A stretch of 64,000 nt of DNA, from NCBI RefSeq assembly GCF_005876955.1, contig NZ_SSCL01000011.1, positions 85,128-149,127 of the forward strand, written 5' to 3'. Numbering within the stretch: position 1 is the first letter of the stretch; each line of letters starts with the position of its first letter. Below are positions 58,305-64,000 of the stretch, piece after piece. The notes under the pieces are model-generated. The model had not been told where the DNA came from and did not search any database. It saw only the letters and a list, made by a program, of their open reading frames with translations. This stretch comes from Sinomonas gamaensis. Its GTDB lineage: Bacteria > Actinomycetota > Actinomycetes > Actinomycetales > Micrococcaceae. Made by a program: the position numbers and the translations under genes.

Positions 58305-58607
58305 GTGAAGGTGAAGGACCCGGGGATGCTGCGGCGCTGGCGGCGGCAGGAGAACCTCTCTCAGGAGCAGCTCGGCTTCCTCGTGAAGCGCTCGCAGACC
58401 ACCATCCACCTGCTCGAGACCGGACGGATGACCCGACTGAGCGAGGACCTCGCCCTCGCCCTGGCCATCCGCCTCAAACGCCCGTGGAACGAGCTCTTCG
58501 AACTCGAGGACGAGGAGAGGCTGGGCCGGCGCACTGCATCCGGCGCGCGGCACAGCCCTCCTCAGGAGCCTGGTTCTGTCAGCGCTCCAGACGGAAGCCA
58601 AGCTTGA
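58305..58607 (+). CDS. Small XRE-family HTH protein
   Basis: 100 residues. HTH core LRRWRRQENLSQEQLGFLVK then SQTTIHLLETGRMTRLSEDL, typical of Cro/CI-type repressors, followed by LALALAIRLKRPWNELFELE. GTG start with GAGAGGAGAC 5 bases upstream. Faces the ImmR-like gene across the operator cluster, as cro faces cI in phage switches. Its end overlaps the convergent dodecin gene by 29 bases. Confidence 0.85.
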   Translation: MKVKDPGMLRRWRRQENLSQEQLGFLVKRSQTTIHLLETGRMTRLSEDLALALAIRLKRPWNELFELEDEERLGRRTASGARHSPPQEPGSVSAPDGSQA

Positions 58608-58788
58608 TGGTGACCTGCCAGTCCTCGATCGAGCCGTTCTCGACATGGCCGCGAATGGACTGGACTTCGAACCAATCGAGATTGCGGAGGGTCTGCGATG
58701 CCGTCTCGATGGCGTTCCGGACGGCCTGATCGACGCCGTCTGGCGACGTCCCGACGATCTCCGAAACGCTGTAGGTGTGCCCTGCCAT
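58579..58788 (-). CDS. Dodecin family protein
   Basis: 69 residues starting MAGHTYSVSEIVGTSPDGVD; the dodecin fold forms dodecamers that store flavins (or CoA in actinobacteria). The key tryptophan region (TLRNLDWFEVQSIRGHVENG) and the C-terminal strand WQVTIKLGFRLE are intact. AGGAGGAAT stands just before the ATG, a near-ideal ribosome site. Confidence 0.92.
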   Translation of the reverse strand: MAGHTYSVSEIVGTSPDGVDQAVRNAIETASQTLRNLDWFEVQSIRGHVENGSIEDWQVTIKLGFRLER

Positions 58789-58846
58789 GATTCCTCCTGA
58801 CGGTCGGGGGCCACGAGGGCCCGACGGGTGGTGGCAGACTATCGCC

Positions 58847-59659
58847 GTGACTATCCCAAGGCCAGAGTTGGGACGCTCGCCGGCTGCCGATCCGCTTGTG
58901 GCGCGGCTGCGGGCGGCGGGGTGCGTGTTCGCCGAGGACGAGGCGCGGCTGCTGCGCGAGGCCGAGAGCACGGGGGGCGACCTCGAGTCCTTGGTGGCCA
59001 GGCGGGTGGCGGGGGAACCGCTCGAGCAGGTGGTTGGCTGGGCGGAGTTCTGCGGCCTGAAGATTTCCGTGGCGCCCCGCGTGTTCGTCCCACGACGGCG
59101 GAGCGAACTCATGGTACGGGAGGCAGTGCGGCTGCTTGCTGACGCCCCCGCCGCGTCGGTCGTCGTCGACCTCTGCTGCGGGAGCGGGGCCATCGGCGCG
59201 GCGATCACCCACGCCGTCCCTGGGGTCGAGTTGCATGCAGCGGATGTCGAGCCGGCCGCCGTCGAGGTCGCGGCACGGAACATCGAGCGGTTCCACGGCC
59301 AGGCCCACCTCGGTGATCTCTTCGCGGCGCTTCCGCCACGGCTGCGCGGCAGGGTGCGCGCCATGGCCGCCAATGCCCCCTACGTTCCGAGCGAGGAGAT
59401 CGCCCTCATGCCGCTCGAAGCCCGCGTCCACGAGCCGCTCTCCGCGCTCGACGGTGGACGCGACGGCCTCGACATCCAGCGTCGGGTCGCAGCCGAGGCA
59501 GGAGAATGGCTCGCCCCCGGGGGATGGCTTCTCATCGAGACGAGCAAGCACCAGTCTCCATACACGGCCGCGCTGGTCTCCGCCGCCGGGCTGGACACTT
59601 ATGTGCGCCGGGATGCGGAGATCGGGGGGACGGTCGTCGTCGGGCGTCGCACTGGCTAG
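58847..59659 (+). CDS. Putative protein N5-glutamine methyltransferase (PrmC-like)
   Basis: 270 residues. An N-terminal helical domain (CVFAEDEARLLREAESTGGD) precedes the SAM-binding domain with motif I VVVDLCCGSGAIGAAI and APRVFVPRRRSELMV. The catalytic NPPY motif of PrmC/HemK reads NAPY (AANAPYVPSEE), as in a PrmC-related subgroup whose target is unknown. GTG 58847 was chosen (VTIPRPELG); ATG 58775 would add 24 residues and overlap the dodecin start. The stop TAG lies in a CTAG shared with the convergent fabF stop. Confidence 0.85.
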   Translation: MTIPRPELGRSPAADPLVARLRAAGCVFAEDEARLLREAESTGGDLESLVARRVAGEPLEQVVGWAEFCGLKISVAPRVFVPRRRSELMVREAVRLLADAPAASVVVDLCCGSGAIGAAITHAVPGVELHAADVEPAAVEVAARNIERFHGQAHLGDLFAALPPRLRGRVRAMAANAPYVPSEEIALMPLEARVHEPLSALDGGRDGLDIQRRVAAEAGEWLAPGGWLLIETSKHQSPYTAALVSAAGLDTYVRRDAEIGGTVVVGRRTG

Positions 59660-60861
59660 TTGCGGCTCAGGACGAGGGCGGCGTTATGGCCGCCGAAGCC
59701 GAAGGAGTTGACGATCGCCGCGCGCGCGTCCACCTCACGCTTGACGTTCGCGACGACGTCGAGCTTGATCGCGGGATCGAGGCGCTCCACGTTGATGGTG
59801 GGCGGGACCACGCCCTCGCGGAGCGCCATGACCGAGGCGATCGCGCTGAGGGATCCCGACGCTCCGAGCAGGTGGCCGGTCATGGACTTCGACGACGTGA
59901 CGGGGGCGTCGATTCCGGTCTCGGCGAGGGCTTCCGACTCGTTCAGGTCGCCGGTCGGCGTCGACGTCGCGTGCGCGTGGACGAAGTCGATGTCGCCCGG
60001 GGCGAAGTCCGCCGCCCGGAGCGCGAGGCTCATGGTCCGGGCCTGATTCGACGGGTCCGCGCCGACGATGTCGAAGGCGTCCGACGTGACCGCCGCGCCA
60101 TCCAGGAAGGCCAAGATCTCGGCCCCGCGGGCGCGTGCATGCTCCTCGCGCTCGAGCACGAGCAGGGCAGCTCCCTCGCCGAGCACGAAGCCGTCGCGCT
60201 CAGCGTCAAAGGGGCGGGAGGCCGCCGTCGGATCCTCGTTGCGCTTGGAGAGCGCGCGAATCTGGCCGAATGCCGCAAGGGTCAGGCCGGTGATCGCCGC
60301 CTCGCTGCCCCCGGCCACCACCATGTCCGCACTCCCCGAGAGGATCATTTCGCGGCCCATCGCGATCGCCTCAGCCCCGGACGCGCACGCGCTCGTGGGG
60401 GTCCGCGCGCCGGCCTTGGCCCCGAGGTCGATCGAGAGCCAGGCGGCAGGGCCATTCCCCATGAGCATCGTGACCGTATGCGGCGAAACGCGGCGGTGCC
60501 CCGACCCCTTCAGGACGTGCTCCTGAGCAATCGTGGTGGTGATACCGCCGATCCCGGTTCCGACGACCACGCCGAGCCGATCGCGCTCGACCTCCGGGCT
60601 CCCCGCCATCGCCCAGGCTTCGCGGCCGGCCACAAGGCTGAACTGCTCACAGCGGTCCAGTCGCTTGACCTCGCGCACGGCGAGGGACTCGGCGAACGAG
60701 TCCGAGACGGTCCCGGCGATCTGGGTCGGCAGCTCCGAGGCCCAGTCAGCTTCGAGCACGGACACGCCGGACCGTCCCTCGCGGAGGGCTTCCCAGGTCG
60801 ACGGTGCGTCGTTCCCGAGCGGGCTGACAGCCCCGAAGCCGGTGATAGCAATGCGGTCCAT
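59656..60861 (-). CDS. fabF: Beta-ketoacyl-ACP synthase II
   Basis: 401 residues; condenses malonyl-ACP with acyl-ACP in fatty acid elongation. Catalytic Cys159 (PTSACASGAEAIAMG) and the two histidines (VHAHATSTPTGD and KSMTGHLLGASGS) are present. No fabD, fabH or acpP is adjacent, so this copy stands apart from the usual fab operon and may be a second KAS II. Converges on the methyltransferase with a 4-base overlap. Confidence 0.93.
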   Translation of the reverse strand: MDRIAITGFGAVSPLGNDAPSTWEALREGRSGVSVLEADWASELPTQIAGTVSDSFAESLAVREVKRLDRCEQFSLVAGREAWAMAGSPEVERDRLGVVVGTGIGGITTTIAQEHVLKGSGHRRVSPHTVTMLMGNGPAAWLSIDLGAKAGARTPTSACASGAEAIAMGREMILSGSADMVVAGGSEAAITGLTLAAFGQIRALSKRNEDPTAASRPFDAERDGFVLGEGAALLVLEREEHARARGAEILAFLDGAAVTSDAFDIVGADPSNQARTMSLALRAADFAPGDIDFVHAHATSTPTGDLNESEALAETGIDAPVTSSKSMTGHLLGASGSLSAIASVMALREGVVPPTINVERLDPAIKLDVVANVKREVDARAAIVNSFGFGGHNAALVLSRN

Positions 60862-60926
60862 ACCTCAAGTATTCCGGTCGGGGTACGTTTCCGGCGGTCA
60901 TGGAGGGGTCAACGCGGGCCGATCGA

Positions 60927-60947
60927 TTTTGGTGGAATCCTACAGAA
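60927..60947. promoter_or_regulatory. Possible operator between fabF and the SDR gene
   Basis: A 21-base imperfect palindrome (14 of 21 positions; core GTGGAATCCTAC) in the divergent intergenic region, AT-rich at its left edge. Confidence 0.4.
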
Positions 60948-60956
60948 GGAGGGCCC

Positions 60957-61028
60957 GTGAGTCCCTGCAGTTTCCAGCATCTTTGTGCCCCGTCCACAAA
61001 TACGCAGATCCCTATGGGCTGCGCCTAA
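60957..61028 (+). CDS. Possible 23-residue leader peptide with three cysteines
   Basis: GTG codon preceded by AAGGAGG at 4 bases, the strongest ribosome site in this intergenic region. The ORF encodes 23 residues including three Cys and stops (TAA) 10 bases before the SDR start; its stop codon overlaps the -10 of the SDR gene. Could be an upstream regulatory ORF or the remnant of one; very short, so confidence is low. Confidence 0.35.
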   Translation: MSPCSFQHLCAPSTNTQIPMGCA

Positions 61029-61031
61029 GCT
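61026..61031 (+). promoter_or_regulatory. -10 box (TAAGCT) of the SDR gene
   Basis: TAAGCT ends 7 bases before ATG 61039; leaderless arrangement. Confidence 0.5.
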
Positions 61032-61038
61032 GGGACGC

Positions 61039-61797
61039 ATGACCACGGCGCTCATCACCGGCGCGAGCTCCGGCCTCGGCGCCGAGTTCGCACGCCAGCT
61101 CGCTGCCCAAGGCCACGCCCTCGTCCTCGTGGCGCGGGACCGCGCGCGGCTCGAAAAGCTCGCCGCCGAGCTGCGGTCGCGGACCGGAGTGGAGGTCGAG
61201 GTGCTGCCCGCGGACCTGACCGACGAAGCCCAGCTTGCCGCCGTCGTCGACCGCGTCGGCGACCCCGCGCGGCCGGTGGGCATTCTGGTCAACAATGCGG
61301 GGATCGGGCTGCTGCATGACTTCGACCGAACACCGCTCGAGGACGAGATCAAGCACGTCCGGCTGCACGTGGAAGCCCCGCTGAGCCTGTGCCACGCAGC
61401 TATCCGGGCCATGTCGGCGCGCAACGAAGGGCGCATCATCAATGTCGCCTCGGTCGCGGCCTTCGTGCCGCGCGGCTCCTATTCGGCGGCGAAGGCCTGG
61501 ATGCTCGCTTTCAGCCGGTGGGCGAACCTGCACTACAAGCGGCGCGGGATCATCGTCACGGCCCTCTGCCCCGGCTTCGTGCACACCGAGTTCCACTCGC
61601 GCATGGGCATGACCACAAAGTTCATCCCGCCCTTCCTCTGGCTGCGGGCCGAGCGCGTGGTGCGGGAGGGGCTGGTAGACAATCTGCGCGGCAAGGGCGT
61701 GTCGATCCCCTCGCGCCGGTACAAGGCGGTCGTGCTCCTCAGCAGGGTGCTCCCCGGCCGGCTCCTGCAGGGGCCGCAGCGCAGGCCCAGGCGCTGA
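61039..61797 (+). CDS. Short-chain dehydrogenase/reductase
   Basis: 252 residues, classical SDR of the DltE/YqjQ type. Cofactor motif TGASSGLGAEFARQL, NNAG (LVNNAGIGLL), and the catalytic SYSAAKAW (Tyr-x-x-x-Lys) preceded by the serine in INVASVAAF. The second cofactor-side arginine (VARDRARLEKL) suggests NADP(H). Substrate unknown. ATG 61039 fits both the fold and the -10 box; an upstream in-frame ATG lacks support. Confidence 0.92.
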   Translation: MTTALITGASSGLGAEFARQLAAQGHALVLVARDRARLEKLAAELRSRTGVEVEVLPADLTDEAQLAAVVDRVGDPARPVGILVNNAGIGLLHDFDRTPLEDEIKHVRLHVEAPLSLCHAAIRAMSARNEGRIINVASVAAFVPRGSYSAAKAWMLAFSRWANLHYKRRGIIVTALCPGFVHTEFHSRMGMTTKFIPPFLWLRAERVVREGLVDNLRGKGVSIPSRRYKAVVLLSRVLPGRLLQGPQRRPRR

Positions 61798-61819
61798 GGC
61801 TCCCAAGGCGCCCCCACTC

Positions 61820-61855
61820 GTTGCGCCGTCACGTTTACACGGTAAAGGGCGCAAC
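61820..61855. repeat. Dispersed palindromic element, family A, copy 2 (short)
   Basis: Begins with the same GTTGCGCCGTCACGT as copy 1; arms GTTGCGCC/GGCGCAAC enclose TTTAC/GTAAA. The centre is shorter and different from copies 1 and 3. Lies between convergent gene ends. Confidence 0.75.
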
Positions 61856-61859
61856 GGGG

Positions 61860-62819
61860 TCAGCGCCCGGGCGGCAGCTCCATGATCCGGATCGGTGACC
61901 CCGACGTGAAGGCCGCGATGTCCTCGACGGCATCGCGGTAGAAGATCTCGTACTGCTCCTGCGTGACGTACCCGATATGCGGGGTGAGGATCGCGCGGGG
62001 TTCGCGTCGCAGCGGATGGGCAGCAGGGAGGGGCTCGACGTCGAACACGTCGAGCGCCGCGAGTCCAAGCCTCTCCTCGCGGAGCGCGTCGAGGAGCGCG
62101 GCCTCCTCCACGATGGGACCGCGCGACGTATTGACGAGGATCGCATCGCGCTTCATGAGCGCAAGCTCGTCCGCGCCCACAATCCCCCGTGAACGCTTCG
62201 AGAGCACCAGATGGATCGTGAGGATGTCCGCGGTCCCGAAGAGCTCCTCCTTCTCGACACGCCGCACCCCGACCTCCGCGGCGCGCTCATCAGTGAGGTT
62301 CTGGCTCCAGGCGACAACATCCATCCCGAACGCGAGCCCCACTTTCGCGACCCTGCTGCCGAGGTTGCCCAAGCCCAGGACGCTCAGGCGGCGCCCGTCG
62401 AGGCCGCGTCCGACCGTCGTCTGCCATCCTCCCGTGCGGATCGCGCCGAGCTCGACGTCGAGACGTCGGGTCGCGGCATGGATGAGCGCCCAAGTGTGCT
62501 CGGCGGCGGGGGCGGGCAGGTAGCCGGTCGAGCAGACCGTGATGCCGAGCGTGGCCGTCGCCTTGAGGTCGATGGAGGCGTTGCGCCGTCCTGTCGAGAC
62601 GATGAGCTTGAGATTCGGGAGGCGCTCAAGGCGTTCCGCGGGGAGCGGGGTTCGCTCTCGCATCGCCACGACCACGTCGAAGTTCTCGAGGGCGGCCACG
62701 ACGGCGTCGTCCTCATGGCCGAGGTGCTCCGAGAAGAAGGTGACCTCCGCGTCGAGGGAGTCCCAATCGGCAAGACGCGCGGCCACACTCTGGTAGTCAT
62801 CGAGGACAGCGATTCTCAT
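61860..62819 (-). CDS. D-2-hydroxyacid dehydrogenase family protein
   Basis: 319 residues, related to D-3-phosphoglycerate dehydrogenase. NAD-binding GLGNLGSRVAKVGLAFGMDV, catalytic arginine in NTSRGPIVEE, glutamate in the DVFDVEPLP segment and histidine in ILTPHIGYVT. No ACT domain, so not the regulated SerA. ATG 62819 (MRIAVLDDY) fits the TAGGCT 6 bases upstream; a GTG two codons earlier directly abuts that box. Confidence 0.92.
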   Translation of the reverse strand: MRIAVLDDYQSVAARLADWDSLDAEVTFFSEHLGHEDDAVVAALENFDVVVAMRERTPLPAERLERLPNLKLIVSTGRRNASIDLKATATLGITVCSTGYLPAPAAEHTWALIHAATRRLDVELGAIRTGGWQTTVGRGLDGRRLSVLGLGNLGSRVAKVGLAFGMDVVAWSQNLTDERAAEVGVRRVEKEELFGTADILTIHLVLSKRSRGIVGADELALMKRDAILVNTSRGPIVEEAALLDALREERLGLAALDVFDVEPLPAAHPLRREPRAILTPHIGYVTQEQYEIFYRDAVEDIAAFTSGSPIRIMELPPGR

Positions 62820-62825
62820 GGCCAC

Positions 62826-62846
62826 AGCCTACGGCGGGGCTACGAT
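62826..62846. promoter_or_regulatory. Divergent leaderless -10 boxes
   Basis: TAGGCT on the minus strand (62826-62831) drives the hydroxyacid dehydrogenase; TACGAT on the plus strand (62841-62846) drives the pentapeptide gene. Each ends 6 bases before its start codon; the two boxes are 9 bases apart, so the promoters must overlap. Confidence 0.5.
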
Positions 62847-62852
62847 CGGCGG

Positions 62853-63515
62853 GTGAGTCCGCGCCAACACCCCACACGTCCCCGGCTGACCGAGCTGCGC
62901 CTCGGGCGCCTCGACGCAGGCTATGCCGGCGACCTCGGGCCGGGCGAGCGGGCCGAGGGTCTCACGTTCGACGGGGTTGACCTCACCGATCGCGGCCTCG
63001 CCGGTGTCGCCTTTGTCGAATGTGCGCTCGACGGCGCCACGCTTGACGGCGCGGACCTCACCGGGGCGTCCTTCGTCGAAACGCGGATCGAACGGCTCGG
63101 AGCGCCCAGCCTTCGCGCTCCGCGCTCGCGGTTCCGGGACGTGGAGCTCGTTGCGTCGCGGATCGGCTCCGGCGAGCTCTACGACGGCACGTGGGACGGC
63201 GTGGTGGTGCGCGGCTGCAAGCTCGGATTCGTGAATCTCCGTGCCGCAGAGCTCACCGACGTGCTCTTCGCGGATTGCGTCATCGAGGAACTCGACCTCG
63301 GGAGGGCGAAGGCAACCCGAGTGGCGTTCGAAGGCTGCACCGTTGATGCCCTCGACGTGACGGCGGCCGAGCTCCGGCACGTGGACCTGCGCGGGGCCCG
63401 GTTGGGGCGGGTGGCCGGGATCGCGGGTCTGCGGGGAGCGGTCGTGAGCGGCTTCCAGGCCGCCGAGCTCGCCGAGGTCATGGCGGAGCATTTGGGGATC
63501 GCGGTCCGCGACTGA
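62853..63515 (+). CDS. Pentapeptide-repeat protein
   Basis: 220 residues built of A(D/N)LXX-like five-residue repeats (LDGATLDGADLTGASFVETR, later GKVNL-type turns and ELRHVDLRGARLGRV), which fold into a right-handed beta-helix. Such proteins include DNA mimics that protect gyrase, but many have no known role. GTG start with a leaderless promoter; no signal peptide. Confidence 0.88.
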   Translation: MSPRQHPTRPRLTELRLGRLDAGYAGDLGPGERAEGLTFDGVDLTDRGLAGVAFVECALDGATLDGADLTGASFVETRIERLGAPSLRAPRSRFRDVELVASRIGSGELYDGTWDGVVVRGCKLGFVNLRAAELTDVLFADCVIEELDLGRAKATRVAFEGCTVDALDVTAAELRHVDLRGARLGRVAGIAGLRGAVVSGFQAAELAEVMAEHLGIAVRD

Positions 63516-63528
63516 GCCCCCAGCACCG

Positions 63529-63580
63529 GTTGCGCCGTCACGTGCGCAGGGTGTGGACCCTGCGGAGGTGACGGCGCAAC
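63529..63580. repeat. Dispersed palindromic element, family A, copy 3
   Basis: 24-position stem with two mismatches: arms GTTGCGCCGTCAC (63529-63541) and GTGACGGCGCAAC (63568-63580) plus inner pairs, closed by the same GTGG loop within GGGTGTGGACCC as copy 1. Lies between the ends of the convergent pentapeptide and ptsH genes. Confidence 0.85.
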
Positions 63581-63586
63581 GGGGGG

Positions 63587-63865
63587 TTATTGGGCGTCGT
63601 GGTCGGTTTCGAGGACGGTGACGAGGTGGTCGAGGGCTTGGTCGGCGCCGGGGCCGTCGGCGCGGAGGATGACTTTCTGGCCGTATTCGGCGCCGAGTGA
63701 CATGAGGGAGAGGATGCTGGAGGCGTCCATTGCCTCGTCTTCGGGTTCTCCTTCTTTGGCGATGGTGACTTCGATGCCGGTGTTGGCGGCGGCTTCGGCG
63801 AAGATCGCGGCGGGGCGGGCGTGGAGTCCGACGCGGGATCCGATGGTGGCGGTGCGTTCTGCCAT
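63587..63865 (-). CDS. ptsH: HPr family phosphocarrier protein
   Basis: 92 residues. The phospho-accepting histidine is His15 in SRVGLHARPAA; the region around the regulatory serine reads MDASSILSLMSLG. It carries phosphate from enzyme I to EIIA domains and, here, plausibly to the DhaM fusion. Codon use is plainer (many GCG/GTG runs) than in its neighbours. Located 43 bases downstream of the probable ptsI end. Confidence 0.94.
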   Translation of the reverse strand: MAERTATIGSRVGLHARPAAIFAEAAANTGIEVTIAKEGEPEDEAMDASSILSLMSLGAEYGQKVILRADGPGADQALDHLVTVLETDHDAQ

Positions 63866-63908
63866 GGGGTGGTGTCTCCTTCTTCTGCGGGTGGTCCGGG
63901 GTGGGTTC

Positions 63909-64000
63909 TCAGAGGCCGAGGTCGGCCAGGACGGGCAGGGCTGATCTGACGCTCTCGCGGGCGGCGTGGGCGGAGGGGGCGGCCAGGGCCTGGGCGGCGA
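63909..64000 (-). CDS. C-terminus of probable PTS enzyme I (truncated by window end)
   Basis: The last 29-30 codons of a minus-strand gene; the tail reads ALAAPSAHAARESVRSALPV then LADLGL-stop. Alanine-rich helices of this kind end the EI proteins of Arthrobacter relatives, and the gene lies directly upstream of ptsH. The identification as ptsI is an inference from position and composition. Confidence 0.5.
   Translation of the reverse strand, partial: AAQALAAPSAHAARESVRSALPVLADLGL

Noticed and set aside
56374..58607. Integrated element at tRNA-Lys
   Set aside because: No integrase and no second copy of the tRNA 3' end was found in the window; only the regulatory pair is suggestive.

Overview
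The window is a dense, high-GC stretch of an actinobacterial chromosome, most likely from the Micrococcaceae (an Arthrobacter- or Sinomonas-like organism). Several things point there. It carries lsr2, ClpC, disA-radA, a DhaM with a fused HPr domain, and the gene order dacB / zincin-type protease / tilS / hpt / ftsH / folE-P-B-K / DUF3180 / DUF2520 / panC / lysS / lsr2 / clpC. Many genes also have a TANNNT -10 box only 6-8 bases before the start codon, the mark of leaderless transcription. No prophage, IS element, CRISPR array, rRNA or complete plasmid module is visible; there is one tRNA (tRNA-Lys, anticodon TTT).

Layout. 1-4.3 kb: end of a RutE-like nitroreductase, a MarR-regulated MFS exporter and phosphoglucomutase. 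4.4-5.8 kb: a protealysin-type M4 protease followed by its probable inhibitor of the emfourin family. 5.9-14.4 kb: housekeeping and unassigned genes (DUF4190 membrane protein with a perfect 96-bp tandem duplication, amidase, rhodanese, pheA, lipid kinase, serS, an AbiEi/PDDEXK-like protein, a HAD phosphatase, a SatD-like protein). 14.5-26.5 kb: ppa on the minus strand, then one long plus-strand block covering cell wall (dacB), tRNA modification (tilS), purine salvage (hpt), proteolysis (ftsH), folate (folEPBK) and pantothenate (panC). 26.7-32.8 kb: a possible pseudo-hydrolase, lysS, lsr2, clpC. 32.9-36.7 kb: an FAD oxidoreductase and the PTS-dependent dihydroxyacetone kinase dhaKLM. 36.7-46 kb: S9 peptidase, acetyltransferases including argA, mutY, disA-radA and a FUSC-type membrane protein. 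46-52 kb: phosphate uptake, with high-affinity pstSCAB facing convergently the low-affinity pit plus a DUF47 partner. 52-55.6 kb: a large LuxR-type ATPase regulator flanked on both sides by unusually structured intergenic DNA. 56-61.8 kb: tRNA-Lys, isochorismatase, an XRE/ImmA pair facing a second XRE gene across a rich operator region, dodecin, a PrmC-like methyltransferase, a stand-alone fabF and an SDR. 61.9-64 kb: a 2-hydroxyacid dehydrogenase, a pentapeptide protein, ptsH and the end of probable ptsI.

Functional links. The PTS proteins at the right end would supply phosphate to DhaM. pst and pit are alternative phosphate importers lying tail to tail. disA and radA form a conserved DNA-integrity pair. 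folEPBK feeds tetrahydrofolate synthesis beside panC.

The less ordinary signals are two dispersed families of palindromic repeats (one of which has been taken into the coding end of the MFS gene), the protease-inhibitor pair, the immunity-like XRE/ImmA switch, the structured spacers around the LuxR gene, an alpha/beta hydrolase whose nucleophile serine is asparagine, and a GC dip inside lysS.
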